Source of the DNA: Photobacterium sp. TLY01
GTDB taxonomy: Bacteria > Pseudomonadota > Gammaproteobacteria > Enterobacterales > Vibrionaceae
Assembly (NCBI RefSeq): GCF_021432065.1
Contig: NZ_CP090364.1
Span: 434,001 to 498,000, forward strand
Reading direction: 5' to 3'
DNA length: 64,000 bases
Position 1 is the stretch's first letter. Each line of letters opens with the position of its first letter. The notes beneath the pieces are model-generated. The model saw nothing but the letters and a program-made list of their open reading frames with translations. It did no database searches and had not been told where the DNA came from. Of this stretch, positions 18,600-27,787 are shown one piece after another. The position numbers were made by a program, and so were the translations under genes.

Positions 18600-21092
18600 T
18601 TGTCACAACTCCCCATTGATGCGGTGCTGCCTGATTTGCACCAGGCGCTTGAGTGCAGCGCACAGATGATTCTCAAAGCCCCGCCAGGCGCGGGTAAATC
18701 CACCCGGCTGCCGCTGTCACTGTTGGCTGAGGGGGCTGTGGCCGGCAAAATTGTCATGCTGGAGCCGCGCCGGCTGGCAGCCCGTAACATTGCATCCTAT
18801 CTGGCGGCTCAGCTGGGCGAAACAGTCGGACAGACCGTAGGTCTCAGGGTGCGGGGTGAAACCCGGGTGAGTGATCGCACCAGACTAGAGATAGTGACGG
18901 AAGGGGTCATGACCCGGATGTTGCAGCAAGATCCTGAACTGTCCGGTATCGGTCTGCTGGTTTTTGACGAGTTTCATGAACGAAGCCTGCATGCTGACAC
19001 GGCATTAGCGCTGGCGCTGGAAGTGCAGGAAGCCTTACGTGACGATCTCAAATTGCTGGTGATGTCGGCCACTTTGGATCATCAGGCTTTGCAGTCGTTA
19101 CTGCCCGATGCGAAATATCTGGTCTCTGAAGGCCGTAGCTACCCGGTGGCGTACCGATACCAGACTCAGGGAACCAGCGCCCAGCAGGGCAATGGTGTTT
19201 CGATTGAATGGACCGGGCGCGAAATCCTCAAACTGATGGCGGCCGAGCCTGGCTCAGTGCTGGTCTTTCTGCCCGGCGCCGGTGAGATCCGCCGGCTGGC
19301 TGAGTGGTTGCAAGCTGCTGTCGGCCCGGAGGTGATAATTGCGCCCCTGTACGGTCAAATGGATGGCAAAGCCCAGCAGCAGGCGATACAGCCTGCCATC
19401 AAGGGGAAACGGAAAATTGTACTGGCCACCAATATCGCGGAAACCAGTCTGACCATTGAAGGGATTCGTCTGGTGGTAGATTGCGGTTTAGAGCGGATTG
19501 CCCGCTGGGACGCCAAAACCGGTATCAGCCGTTTGGAATTAGTGCGCATTGCCCGTTCCTCAGCGGAGCAGCGAGCCGGACGTGCCGGGCGGCTTGAGCC
19601 AGGTCTCTGTCTGCGGCTGTACAGCGAAGCGTTGCTGGCCCGTCAGCCCGCCGTGCCTGAGCCGGAAATCCTGCGTGCCGATCTGAGCCATCTGGCGATG
19701 GAGCTGGCCCAGTGGGGCTGCGTGTCAGCCCGTGAGCTGCGCTGGCTGGATGTGCCGCCTGAGGGCGCGCTGCAGCAGGCGCAGGCATTACTGGTCGCAC
19801 TGGGCGCGATGGATACCCGCCATCAGCTCACCGCAAAGGGTCAGGCCATCCAGCAACTGGGGACTGAACCCCGGCTGGCGGCGATTCTGGCGCATGCCAG
19901 ATCGCTCGAGGTCAGTGCGCGCGTGACCGCTGCGATGCTGGTGGCTTTGTTAGAAGATCCAGTCAGAGGCCAGGACAATCCCGATCTGGCGTTTCAGCTG
20001 CACCTGCTGGAATCCGGCCAGTTACCCCGCACGGCTTACTACCGGCAGCGTGCCAGACAGCACTTGGCTAAGCTCGGGGCAGCAGAGCCTCCCCAAGCGG
20101 GCGGATGGCGGACAGACAGCCGCTGGCTACCGGTATTGATGGCGGCAGGCTTTCCCGACCGCATTGCCATGTCCCGGGGGCAGGGCGGCCGCTTTCAGCT
20201 GGCGAACGGTCAGGGCGTGATGCTAGATGAAGTCCATCCGCTGGCGGGCGAGTCTGCGCTGGTGGTGGCTGATGTGGTGAAAACCCGGCAGGGTGACAGC
20301 CGGGTATTTTCCGCTGTGGCGGCGGATATCAGCCAGTTGCAGCAGGCGATGCCGCAATTGTTCAGTGAAAAAGAATGGCTTGACTGGGATGACAAAAAAG
20401 GCCGTCTGGTCGCAGAAAAGCAATATTGCTGTGGCAAACTGATCCTTCAACGAACGGCGCTGGCAGAGCCTGATCCAGCCCGTGCCGGTGAAGCCTTACT
20501 CAATGCCATTCGCCGTAAAGGGCTGAATGTTTTGCCCTGGAATGCACACAGTGAAAGTCTGTTGAACCGTGCGCGCTGTGCGGCACACTGGTTGCCCGAG
20601 ATGGGACTGCCGGCCATGGACGAGGCGAGCTTACTGCTGGCACTGGAAGACTGGCTGCTGCCTTTCATGACAGGGATTGGCAGCATGAAAGCGCTGGCGA
20701 AGCTGGATCTGACCGCGGCCCTGGAATCTTATCTGGGTTGGGAACAGGCCAAGGCGCTGGCCGTTGCGCTGCCGACCCATTATGAGGTGCCGACCGGATC
20801 ACGCTACCCGATACGGTATCAGCCCGGCCAGGCGCCTGTGCTGGCGGTGCGTATGCAGGAGATGTTCGGGGAGCAGGTCTCCCCCAGGATTGCGCAGGGA
20901 AAGGTGTCGCTGGTGCTTGAACTGCTTTCCCCGGCCCAGCGGCCGTTACAGATCACCTCAGATCTGGCCGCATTCTGGCAAGGTGCCTACAAAGAAGTAC
21001 AAAAAGAGATGAAGGGCCGTTACCCTAAGCATGTCTGGCCTGATGATCCTGCCCATCATGCGCCGACACGAAAAACCAAGAAATATCTGTAG
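18600..21092 (+). CDS. hrpB: ATP-dependent helicase HrpB (TTG start)
   Basis: An 830-residue DExH-box helicase with Walker A APPGAGKST (about residues 26-34), VFDEFHERSLH (motif II, DEFH), SATLD (motif III) and motif VI RSSAEQRAGRAGR (about 320), plus the HrpB C-terminal domain. The start codon is TTG, supported by AAGG eight bases upstream and by the family-like N terminus MSQLPIDAVLPDL. Its cellular role is not well defined. It is followed 51 bp later by mrcB, the same order as in E. coli. Confidence 0.93.
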   Translation: MSQLPIDAVLPDLHQALECSAQMILKAPPGAGKSTRLPLSLLAEGAVAGKIVMLEPRRLAARNIASYLAAQLGETVGQTVGLRVRGETRVSDRTRLEIVTEGVMTRMLQQDPELSGIGLLVFDEFHERSLHADTALALALEVQEALRDDLKLLVMSATLDHQALQSLLPDAKYLVSEGRSYPVAYRYQTQGTSAQQGNGVSIEWTGREILKLMAAEPGSVLVFLPGAGEIRRLAEWLQAAVGPEVIIAPLYGQMDGKAQQQAIQPAIKGKRKIVLATNIAETSLTIEGIRLVVDCGLERIARWDAKTGISRLELVRIARSSAEQRAGRAGRLEPGLCLRLYSEALLARQPAVPEPEILRADLSHLAMELAQWGCVSARELRWLDVPPEGALQQAQALLVALGAMDTRHQLTAKGQAIQQLGTEPRLAAILAHARSLEVSARVTAAMLVALLEDPVRGQDNPDLAFQLHLLESGQLPRTAYYRQRARQHLAKLGAAEPPQAGGWRTDSRWLPVLMAAGFPDRIAMSRGQGGRFQLANGQGVMLDEVHPLAGESALVVADVVKTRQGDSRVFSAVAADISQLQQAMPQLFSEKEWLDWDDKKGRLVAEKQYCCGKLILQRTALAEPDPARAGEALLNAIRRKGLNVLPWNAHSESLLNRARCAAHWLPEMGLPAMDEASLLLALEDWLLPFMTGIGSMKALAKLDLTAALESYLGWEQAKALAVALPTHYEVPTGSRYPIRYQPGQAPVLAVRMQEMFGEQVSPRIAQGKVSLVLELLSPAQRPLQITSDLAAFWQGAYKEVQKEMKGRYPKHVWPDDPAHHAPTRKTKKYL

Positions 21093-21143
21093 TGGGCCAG
21101 CCTGTGCTGCGCTGAAACTGACAGCCTGATAGCCGAAGACATC

Positions 21144-23573
21144 ATGATGACCCAAGAGTCCAAGCACCGCCTGGCGGCGCCTAAAAAGCCCGGTGACAAT
21201 CAAACTCGCGCACCGAGAAAAAATGCACCGGCAAGTAAAAGCGCGAAAGCACAACCCCGGAAGAAAAGTACGCAGCCAAAGACCAAGCGCCAGCCACAGA
21301 AAAGTCGTCTGGCACGGTTCGGGCGCTGGGTCTTGTTTTCCAGCCTCAAGCTGGGCTTGGCGATTTTAGCCGTGGTCGTGGTGATGGGCATTTATCTGGA
21401 CACCCTGGTGCGGGACAAATTTGAAGGCCAGCTCTGGGATTTACCCGCAGTCGTGTACGGCCGGGTCCTGGATCTGCAGCCCGGCCAGGCGATCACTCTG
21501 AGTGAAGTGAAGCGTGAACTGGACGCTTTGCAGTATCACAAAGTTCGTACCCCGCAGCGAGCCGGGGAATATTCAGCCTCGTCGACCCGCATTGAGCTGG
21601 TGCGCCGTCCGTTTGAGTTTGATGACGGCTATGAAAGCCAGCGTCATGTGATGCTGACATTCGGCGACAGTGGTCTGAATCGGATTGACGACCTCGGGCG
21701 GGAAAAGGCGCTGGGTTATCTGCGTGTCGAACCCAAAATGCTGGGGATGCTGGGCACCAAAGAAGGGGAGCAGCGGATCTTCACGCCAAGGGAAGAGTTT
21801 CCTGAAGTGCTGATTGATGCGCTGCTGGCAACTGAAGATCGGGATTTCTATCACCATGGCGGGGTGTCGCCACTGGCTATCTTGCGTGCGGCGCTGGTGA
21901 ACCTGAAAGCTGGACGTACCGTGCAGGGTGGCAGTACCTTAACTCAGCAACTGGCGAAAAATATCTTCCTGACCCGTGAACGCTCGCTGTGGCGCAAGAT
22001 CCAGGAAGCTTACATCGCCATCATTATTGATTATCGCTACAGCAAAGACCGCATTCTGGAAGCCTATCTGAACGAAGTGTATCTCGGCCAGAGCGGCAGC
22101 CGGGAAATTCATGGCTTTGGCCTGGGCGCCCGCCTGTACTTTGGCCGGCCTTTACAGGAACTGCGCATTGATCAGCTGGCCATGCTGGTGGGCATGGTCA
22201 AAGGACCGTCCTATTACAACCCGTGGCGGCATACCGAGCGCGCCAGAGACAGGCGGGATCTGGTGCTCAGACTGATGCTGGATCAAAATATCCTGACCGG
22301 CGCTGAGTATGAGCAGGCTGCGTCAAGAAAACTGGATGTGCAAAAGCAACCGGTGATCGCCAGCCGACAGCCTGCGTACTTCCAGCTGCTGCAACGGGAG
22401 CTGAAAGAGAAAGTCGGTAACCGTTTTACACCGGGCGTCGGTTTACGAATCTTCAGCACCCTGGATCCTGTGTCGCAGCAAGAAGCTGAAAACGCGGTCG
22501 CTCAGTGGATCCCGGTGCTGGAGAAAAAAGCCGGGAGTCCGATTGAAACCGCGATGGTGGCAGTGGACCGACACAGTGGTGAGATCCGGGCCATGATAGG
22601 CGGCAGCCGGCCGGGTTATGCCGGGTTCAACCGGGCACTCGACAGTCGCCGGCAGATTGGTTCTCTGGTGAAACCTGCTGTGTATCTGAGCGCCCTGCGT
22701 CAACCGGAGAAGTTCAGTCTGGCCACGACACTGGACGATAAGCCGATTTTGCTCAAAGGCAATCAGGGCAGTGAGTGGCGGCCGCAAAACTATGATCGCC
22801 AATATCGCGGCCAGGTACCTTTGTATGACGCCTTATCACGTTCGCTGAATGTCCCGACGGTGAACCTGGGTCTGCAGGTCGGGCTGGATAATGTCATCAC
22901 CACGCTGGCGGAACTGGGTGTTGCCAAAGAAGCCGTGCCACGCCTGCCTTCTATTTTGCTGGGGGCGTTTACCCTGTCGCCGTTTGACGTCAGCCAGATG
23001 TATCAGAGCCTGACCAGCGGGGGGCGTCGTGCTGATCAGACGGCCTTGCGTGCTGTGGTTGACCGTCAGGGTAAGGTGCTTTACCGGCATCTGCCTTCCG
23101 GCCGCCAGGTGGTGCCGGAGCAGGCGGCCTGGCTGACAACGTATGCGATGAAGCGGGTGGTCAGCCAGGGGACTGGACGGTATCTGCAGCCTCGCTTTGG
23201 CTGGGCCGCTCTGGCTGGCAAAACCGGCACCACAGATGATACCCGTGATAGCTGGTTTGTTGGGGCGGACGGCCGGGAAGTGGTGACGGTCTGGATTGGC
23301 CGGGATGACAATCAGCCGGTGAAACTGACTGGCGCCAGCGGCGCATTACGTCTCTACGGTGGTTATCTGGAGCGTCGTCAGCCAGAGCGGCTGCAGCTGA
23401 ACTGGCCGCAGAAACTCAGTACGCTCAAGTATCACAGGTTGCAGAACGGCGCGCTGGGCCTGGATTGCCGGGGCGAGCAGTCGTTGCCGGCCTGGGATCC
23501 GAACGGCCAGTTGGCCGCACAATGCCGGGAAAGCAAGCCCGAAGGCTGGATCAAAGAGATGTTTACCTGGTAA
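21144..23573 (+). CDS. mrcB: Penicillin-binding protein 1B
   Basis: An 809-residue bifunctional class A PBP. A basic, disordered cytoplasmic head (rich in K, P, Q) precedes one membrane anchor (LKLGLAILAVVVVMGIYL, about residues 68-85), the UB2H domain, and the GT51 glycosyltransferase with EDRDFYHHGG and GGSTLTQQLAKN. The transpeptidase carries the S-x-x-K serine in GSLVKP, SLN and AGKTGTT. It polymerises and cross-links septal and lateral peptidoglycan. No strong Shine-Dalgarno is seen before ATG 21144, and a second ATG follows at once. A small GC hairpin follows the stop, before the convergent HD-GYP gene. Confidence 0.95.
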   Translation: MMTQESKHRLAAPKKPGDNQTRAPRKNAPASKSAKAQPRKKSTQPKTKRQPQKSRLARFGRWVLFSSLKLGLAILAVVVVMGIYLDTLVRDKFEGQLWDLPAVVYGRVLDLQPGQAITLSEVKRELDALQYHKVRTPQRAGEYSASSTRIELVRRPFEFDDGYESQRHVMLTFGDSGLNRIDDLGREKALGYLRVEPKMLGMLGTKEGEQRIFTPREEFPEVLIDALLATEDRDFYHHGGVSPLAILRAALVNLKAGRTVQGGSTLTQQLAKNIFLTRERSLWRKIQEAYIAIIIDYRYSKDRILEAYLNEVYLGQSGSREIHGFGLGARLYFGRPLQELRIDQLAMLVGMVKGPSYYNPWRHTERARDRRDLVLRLMLDQNILTGAEYEQAASRKLDVQKQPVIASRQPAYFQLLQRELKEKVGNRFTPGVGLRIFSTLDPVSQQEAENAVAQWIPVLEKKAGSPIETAMVAVDRHSGEIRAMIGGSRPGYAGFNRALDSRRQIGSLVKPAVYLSALRQPEKFSLATTLDDKPILLKGNQGSEWRPQNYDRQYRGQVPLYDALSRSLNVPTVNLGLQVGLDNVITTLAELGVAKEAVPRLPSILLGAFTLSPFDVSQMYQSLTSGGRRADQTALRAVVDRQGKVLYRHLPSGRQVVPEQAAWLTTYAMKRVVSQGTGRYLQPRFGWAALAGKTGTTDDTRDSWFVGADGREVVTVWIGRDDNQPVKLTGASGALRLYGGYLERRQPERLQLNWPQKLSTLKYHRLQNGALGLDCRGEQSLPAWDPNGQLAAQCRESKPEGWIKEMFTW

Positions 23574-23608
23574 GGCGCTGTGCCTTACCAGATTCAGGCG
23601 GGAACCGG

Positions 23609-24874
23609 TTAATTTTCCGGATCGAAGTAGTAGGAAATACGGGCTCTGGGATTGAGGTACTGGCGAATGGGTTCGGGCAGTTTCTGGGGATGCAGTGCCC
23701 GCTCGATCGTCAGTTCACTTTGTTCCAGATCAAGCACTGGCGCCTCATTGGATGGCACACTCGGGTCATAAATTAAAATGTTGGGGTAAAGCAGGCGTTT
23801 GGCATTCACGGAAATCACCATGCCAAGTTGCTGATTGGACAGCAGCACCACACTGCCCGGTGGGTAAACGCCCATCATACGCACCATTAACGCGATGAAC
23901 TCCTCACTGTATTGCCCTTTCTTGTGTTTAAACAGGTAAGACAAGGCGCTGTAGGGGATTTTGGCTTTACCGGGATCCATCGGGTGACATAAGTTGTCGT
24001 AGGCGTTCACGACAGCAACCAGCTGGGCAAAGCGATTGATCTGGTTGCCCCGCAGCCCCAGCGGATAACCGCTGCCATCCATCAATTCATGGTGCTGACT
24101 GAGAATCGGTTTGGCGGCCTCCGGGAAGTCGCTACTCAACTCGGCCAGTTCAAGGCTGTACTTTGGGTGTAGTTTGAGAAAATTCGCTTCTGGCTCTGTC
24201 AGCGGGGATATTTTGCGCAGGATATGTGTCGGTATTTTTTGTTTCCCGATGTCATGAAACAATGCACCGAGCGCAATGGTCTTAATATCACTGGCTGGCA
24301 TCCCGTTTGATTTGGCCAGCAACATGGACAGGACGGCGACATTCAGAGAGTGGTAGTAAATATCTTCCGATTCTTTCGCATCGCTCATCAGGTGCAACAC
24401 CAGATTATCGTTATCCAGCAAAGCGTCCACCATGTCATTGACCAGCTCTTTCGCATCAGCAAAGGCTGTCACCGGACGGTTTTTTATCTTTTGTGAAATC
24501 GCACGTAACTTGGATAGAGAACGCTGAAAGTTCTTCTCACAACGCTGAAGATTGCGTTTGTAGTTTTTCAGGTGCTCAATGCGTCGCTGCTTTTCTTTCC
24601 AGAGCTTATCAGCCTGTTTATTGATAAAGCGGGCTTCTTGTTCTGAGAGGGGAGCGGGTTCTGTCTTGTCCGATGTTTCCGTGAGCGGGTGCGTGTCGCT
24701 TTTATCCGGATAGAGAATCACAAACTTCAGCCCGAGGTTTTTAATCATACGGATCTGCTGGTTATCTTTAATCTTGAAGTGATTCAGCATAAACGGATGT
24801 TCCGTCCACTGCAGCGGTAGCTTGATATACAGACCAGGAGTTAAACACTCGGTAGGGAGTTCTATGCTTGTCAT
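23609..24874 (-). CDS. HD-GYP domain protein (c-di-GMP phosphodiesterase type)
   Basis: A 421-residue cytoplasmic protein. An N-terminal ~130 residues resembling DUF3391 with a basic coiled-coil stretch precede an HD-GYP domain. The full catalytic set is present: YHSLNVAVLS, FHDIGKQKIP, a histidine in KLHPKYS, and HHELMDGSGYPLGLRG. This makes it a likely active c-di-GMP phosphodiesterase affecting motility or biofilm. It converges on mrcB and stands alone with a ~230-bp upstream region before the tRNA operon terminator. No sensor or receiver domain is visible. Confidence 0.88.
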   Translation of the reverse strand: MTSIELPTECLTPGLYIKLPLQWTEHPFMLNHFKIKDNQQIRMIKNLGLKFVILYPDKSDTHPLTETSDKTEPAPLSEQEARFINKQADKLWKEKQRRIEHLKNYKRNLQRCEKNFQRSLSKLRAISQKIKNRPVTAFADAKELVNDMVDALLDNDNLVLHLMSDAKESEDIYYHSLNVAVLSMLLAKSNGMPASDIKTIALGALFHDIGKQKIPTHILRKISPLTEPEANFLKLHPKYSLELAELSSDFPEAAKPILSQHHELMDGSGYPLGLRGNQINRFAQLVAVVNAYDNLCHPMDPGKAKIPYSALSYLFKHKKGQYSEEFIALMVRMMGVYPPGSVVLLSNQQLGMVISVNAKRLLYPNILIYDPSVPSNEAPVLDLEQSELTIERALHPQKLPEPIRQYLNPRARISYYFDPEN

Positions 24875-25077
24875 TACCTTGTTCTATGTGTTCACTATTT
24901 CAGGCAGGCAATGCACGGTGCATCCTGTGTCTGTCATGCTTTGACAGTCGAGTCAGAGAGAGGTTATTCCGTGCTGTGTGAAATGTTTATCACAATCGTG
25001 TTCTGAAATCGATGATTAAGAAGATCGTTAATAAAAAATGGGCTTAATGTCGTGAAAACTGTGCAAAAGAGACAGAT

Positions 25078-25107
25078 AAAAAAAACCTCGCTATAAGCGA
25101 GGTTTAA
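25078..25107 (-). terminator. Terminator of the promoter-proximal-to-25.6 kb tRNA operon
   Basis: Read leftward, AACCTCGCT / AGCGAGGTT with loop TAT is followed by eight T, just after tRNA-Thr. It ends the Phe-Asn-Thr operon. Confidence 0.92.
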
Positions 25108-25111
25108 AAGA

Positions 25112-25187
<76 letters not shown>

Positions 25188-25224
25188 GATTTTTTTGTTC
25201 TTAAGTTATTCTTAAAAACTAAAC

Positions 25225-25330
25225 TGGCTCCCCCTGCTGGACTTAACGCGGCCGGCCAGGCCAGCGACATTAAGCACTAAGTGCTTACCAGTTTGGAGGA
25301 CATACACTGCAGTGAAGCAATGTAATTAAT
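25225..25330 (-). repeat. tRNA-3'-end-linked repeat R1 (Asn type)
   Basis: A 106-bp unit starting at the CCA end of tRNA-Asn (25331) in transcript direction and ending with an exact copy of that tRNA's last 20 bases. Transcript order: an AT-rich lead with the palindrome CACTGCAGTG, then TCCTCCAAACTGG, a 7-bp hairpin TAAGCAC-TTA-GTGCTTA, then ATGTCGCTGG, a GC-rich core CCTGGCCGGCCGCG in T-loop position, and AAGTCCAGCAGGGGGAGCCA. It keeps the T-stem and CCA. Confidence 0.93.
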
Positions 25331-25406
25331 TGGCTCCCCCTGCTGGACTTGAACCAGCGACATACGGATTAACAGTCCGCCGTTCTACCGACTGAACTAA
25401 GGGGGA
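25331..25406 (-). tRNA. tRNA-Asn(GUU)
   Basis: A 76-base cloverleaf with encoded CCA; the anticodon loop CTGTTAA gives GTT. Followed in transcript direction by repeat R1. Confidence 0.97.
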
Positions 25407-25449
25407 ATTGTTCTTTTTTATGACGTTACCAGAACACCATAAAGAATTA

Positions 25450-25555
25450 TGGTGCCTCGAGGCGGAATCTACCGCGCCCGGCCAGGGACCGACACGTTGT
25501 CGCATCGCGACAAACAGATATCGTTGCTGCTTAGTAGCACCATACTATTGAATTA
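25450..25555 (-). repeat. tRNA-3'-end-linked repeat (Phe type)
   Basis: A 106-bp unit directly after tRNA-Phe (25556-25631) that ends with an exact copy of the last 20 bases of tRNA-Phe. Inside are a 7-bp hairpin TTGTCGC-GAT-GCGACAA, then GTGTCGG and the core CCTGGCCGGGCGCG, nearly the same core as in the Asn units. The homologous Phe-Asn spacer at 30316-30358 lacks this unit, leaving the same 43-bp spacer. Confidence 0.92.
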
Positions 25556-25631
25556 TGGTGCCTCGAGGCGGAATCGAACCACCGACACGAGGATTTTCAA
25601 TCCTCTGCTCTACCGACTGAGCTATCGAGGC
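25556..25631 (-). tRNA. tRNA-Phe(GAA)
   Basis: A 76-base cloverleaf with encoded CCA, anticodon GAA in loop TTGAAAA. First gene of the downstream operon; promoter at 25642-25670. Confidence 0.97.
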
Positions 25632-25641
25632 AACGGGGCGC

Positions 25642-25670
25642 ATTAAAAAGGTTTTGCGTTATACCGTCAA
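25642..25670 (-). promoter_or_regulatory. Promoter of the Phe-Asn-Thr tRNA operon
   Basis: Read leftward: -35 TTGACG (25670-25665), 17-bp spacer, -10 TTTAAT (25647-25642), then a GC-rich discriminator GCGCCCC, typical of promoters under ppGpp/DksA control. It has the same boxes and spacing as the promoter at 30446-30474. Confidence 0.9.
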
Positions 25671-25885
25671 TGGTTTTTTTTAAAAAAACGAACAAGATTC
25701 CTTTTTTTGTACGGATTGTCTGGATTTTAATCTTTCAGTCCGGCGAGAAAGTGAAAACTGGCAGATTCCAGCGTTGCTGGTCAATCTGCTGATGGTTGTG
25801 AATGGAGACGTTTCTCGTGTTTTCGTGAAACATTCAGCCCCCGCAGAAGCATGGGGGCTGTGATCCTTTGCTCGGGGAAATCCAA
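25671..25885. other. Intergenic region between tRNA promoter and chemoreceptor gene end
   Basis: No gene is apparent. A GC hairpin at about 25831-25861 (CAGCCCCC / GGGGGCTG in the leftward direction) may end the chemoreceptor transcript, although only a weak T-rich tail follows. A homopolymeric A/T stretch lies upstream of the tRNA -35 box and could act as an UP element. Confidence 0.5.
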
Positions 25886-27511
25886 TCAGGATTTCAGACT
25901 GAATTTGCCGGTCCAGGTTTCCAGTTCATGATAGAGCTCTTGCAGCGAGCGGGTACTGCTATGGCTTTGATTGACCACCTCAGATAGCTGGTTGCCGTTT
26001 TCTTCAATCATATTGATCCGCGCCGAGATATCGTCACTGACCTGTGTCTGCTCGGCGGCCGCAGTGGCAATCTGGTGACTCATTTCGGTAATGCTCTCCA
26101 GGGCTGAGACTATCTGGTTCAGTGCATCTGAGGCTTCCTGGGATTGCTGCACAGTGGTCTGGCTGGTTTCGGCACAGGTTTCCATGGTTTGAATGGCATT
26201 GCGCGATCCACTTTGCAGGCGGCTGATCATCTGCTGAATTTCCTTGGTGCTGTTTTGCGTACGGCCCGCCAGGTTACGTACTTCATCGGCCACCACCGCA
26301 AAACCGCGTCCCTGCTCGCCGGCACGAGCTGCTTCAATTGCGGCATTTAAGGCCAGCAGGTTCGTCTGCTCAGCAATATCACCGATGACCTCCAGCACTC
26401 TGGCGATACTGTTCACTTCGGTATCCAGATGGGCAACTGCCTGACTGGCGATGCCTAACTGATCAGCCAGCCCCTGAATATTATCGACGGTTGATAAGAT
26501 TAGGTTCTGAGTGACCTGGCTTTGCTGATCAGCACGCTCAGTATTGCTGGCCGTTTCGCTGGCCGATTCGGCGACATTATTGGCTGAAGAGGCCATTTCA
26601 GTCATCGCGGTGGCAATCATCACGGTCGATTGCTGCTGGCTGTCGGTCAGGCCGGTAATCATGCCGGAACGTGACGTGACCTGGTCAATTTCGCTGCGCA
26701 GCGCTGACATGGATTGCTTGAGATTATTGATCAGTTCTGCCAGCGACAGGCTCATGGTCTGGACGGCATAGTAAATGCTGCCCGGCGCCGCCCGGTGGGC
26801 AAAATGCGTGGTGATCTTGCCATCTGCCACCGCCTGAACCGCGGCCTGCACATCGTCGGGTTCGCCGCCCAGCAGATGAATCATGCGTTGACTGGCAAAA
26901 ATCAACACACTGAGAATGGCCACAGTGATGAACAGACACAGAACGAGCTGCCAGCTGGTGGTTGACCAGAAACGCTGATTCACTTCGTTATAGCCAATCC
27001 CTGTCCCGACATACCAGCCCCAGTAAGGTGTCTGGCGGGCAATCGATAGTTTTTCTTCAATGCTGCCGTCAGGCTGCTTCTGGGTCCAGGTGTATTGAGC
27101 GAGCTTGCCCCCGCTGGCTGCCACGGCCTGCTTGAGAATGTTACCGACACTGTTACCTTGGCCGTCTTTGAAGTCATGGAAACTGGTACCGTGCAACTGA
27201 GGATCCAGCGGCGCAGCAATAAACATCAGTTTGCTGTCCGCCACGTAGACATATTCATTGTCTTTATAGATATTTTTTTGTAACAGGCGGGTCGCCAGTG
27301 CTTTGGCCTGAGTCTCATCGAGAATGCCTTCCTGCGACATCTTCTCGATTTCAGTCAGGATATTATAGGTACTGCTAAATAACTGCGTGACTCTGGACTC
27401 ATTGTCCTGATTGCTGGCCATTCGCAGCGTCCACAGGCCAGTCATCATAATCAATAATAAAGCGAACAATATGATGCCGGATAGCCAATATGTTTGTGTC
27501 CTGAGTTTCAT
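25886..27511 (-). CDS. Methyl-accepting chemotaxis protein with a single Cache sensor
   Basis: A 541-residue chemoreceptor: an N-terminal membrane segment (about residues 9-28), a periplasmic single-Cache-like domain ([17 protein letters not shown]...[15 protein letters not shown]), a second membrane segment (about 188-207), a short linker, and a signalling domain with the conserved hairpin tip [20 protein letters not shown] (about 385-405). It signals to CheA/CheW at the cell poles; the ligand is unknown, small organic acids or amines being common for this sensor. A ribosome site AGCAGGGA supports the start. It lies downstream of the LPMO gene, so a chitin-related stimulus is possible but unproven. 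Confidence 0.9.
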   Translation of the reverse strand: MKLRTQTYWLSGIILFALLLIMMTGLWTLRMASNQDNESRVTQLFSSTYNILTEIEKMSQEGILDETQAKALATRLLQKNIYKDNEYVYVADSKLMFIAAPLDPQLHGTSFHDFKDGQGNSVGNILKQAVAASGGKLAQYTWTQKQPDGSIEEKLSIARQTPYWGWYVGTGIGYNEVNQRFWSTTSWQLVLCLFITVAILSVLIFASQRMIHLLGGEPDDVQAAVQAVADGKITTHFAHRAAPGSIYYAVQTMSLSLAELINNLKQSMSALRSEIDQVTSRSGMITGLTDSQQQSTVMIATAMTEMASSANNVAESASETASNTERADQQSQVTQNLILSTVDNIQGLADQLGIASQAVAHLDTEVNSIARVLEVIGDIAEQTNLLALNAAIEAARAGEQGRGFAVVADEVRNLAGRTQNSTKEIQQMISRLQSGSRNAIQTMETCAETSQTTVQQSQEASDALNQIVSALESITEMSHQIATAAAEQTQVSDDISARINMIEENGNQLSEVVNQSHSSTRSLQELYHELETWTGKFSLKS

Positions 27512-27787
27512 TCCCTGCTCTCTTGGTAATGCATAAGAGGCCTCCTGACATGCGGTCAGGAGGAGTTATTTTACATCGTGAAAAAATAGTAATTCAGGTT
27601 GCGAAACGTTCAGAGAAGGAAAGTGACAAAACATGATCTGGCTTAAGAGGATAAGTTTTCGCTATTTACCTTTTGAATGAATTATGGTTAATGATTGATA
27701 TAACAATAGCGTTCCGGGCTGGTCATGGCAGGTGCTGCAGAGCGAACAAAGGGTGGTATTTTACAGCTCATACCACCCAGAGTCCGG
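27512..27787. other. Intergenic region between LPMO and chemoreceptor genes
   Basis: 276 bp, AT-rich. A hairpin at about 27541-27566 (CCTCCTGACATGCGGTCAGGAGG) sits just before the chemoreceptor in its transcription direction. No open frame with coding character is seen. Confidence 0.4.
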
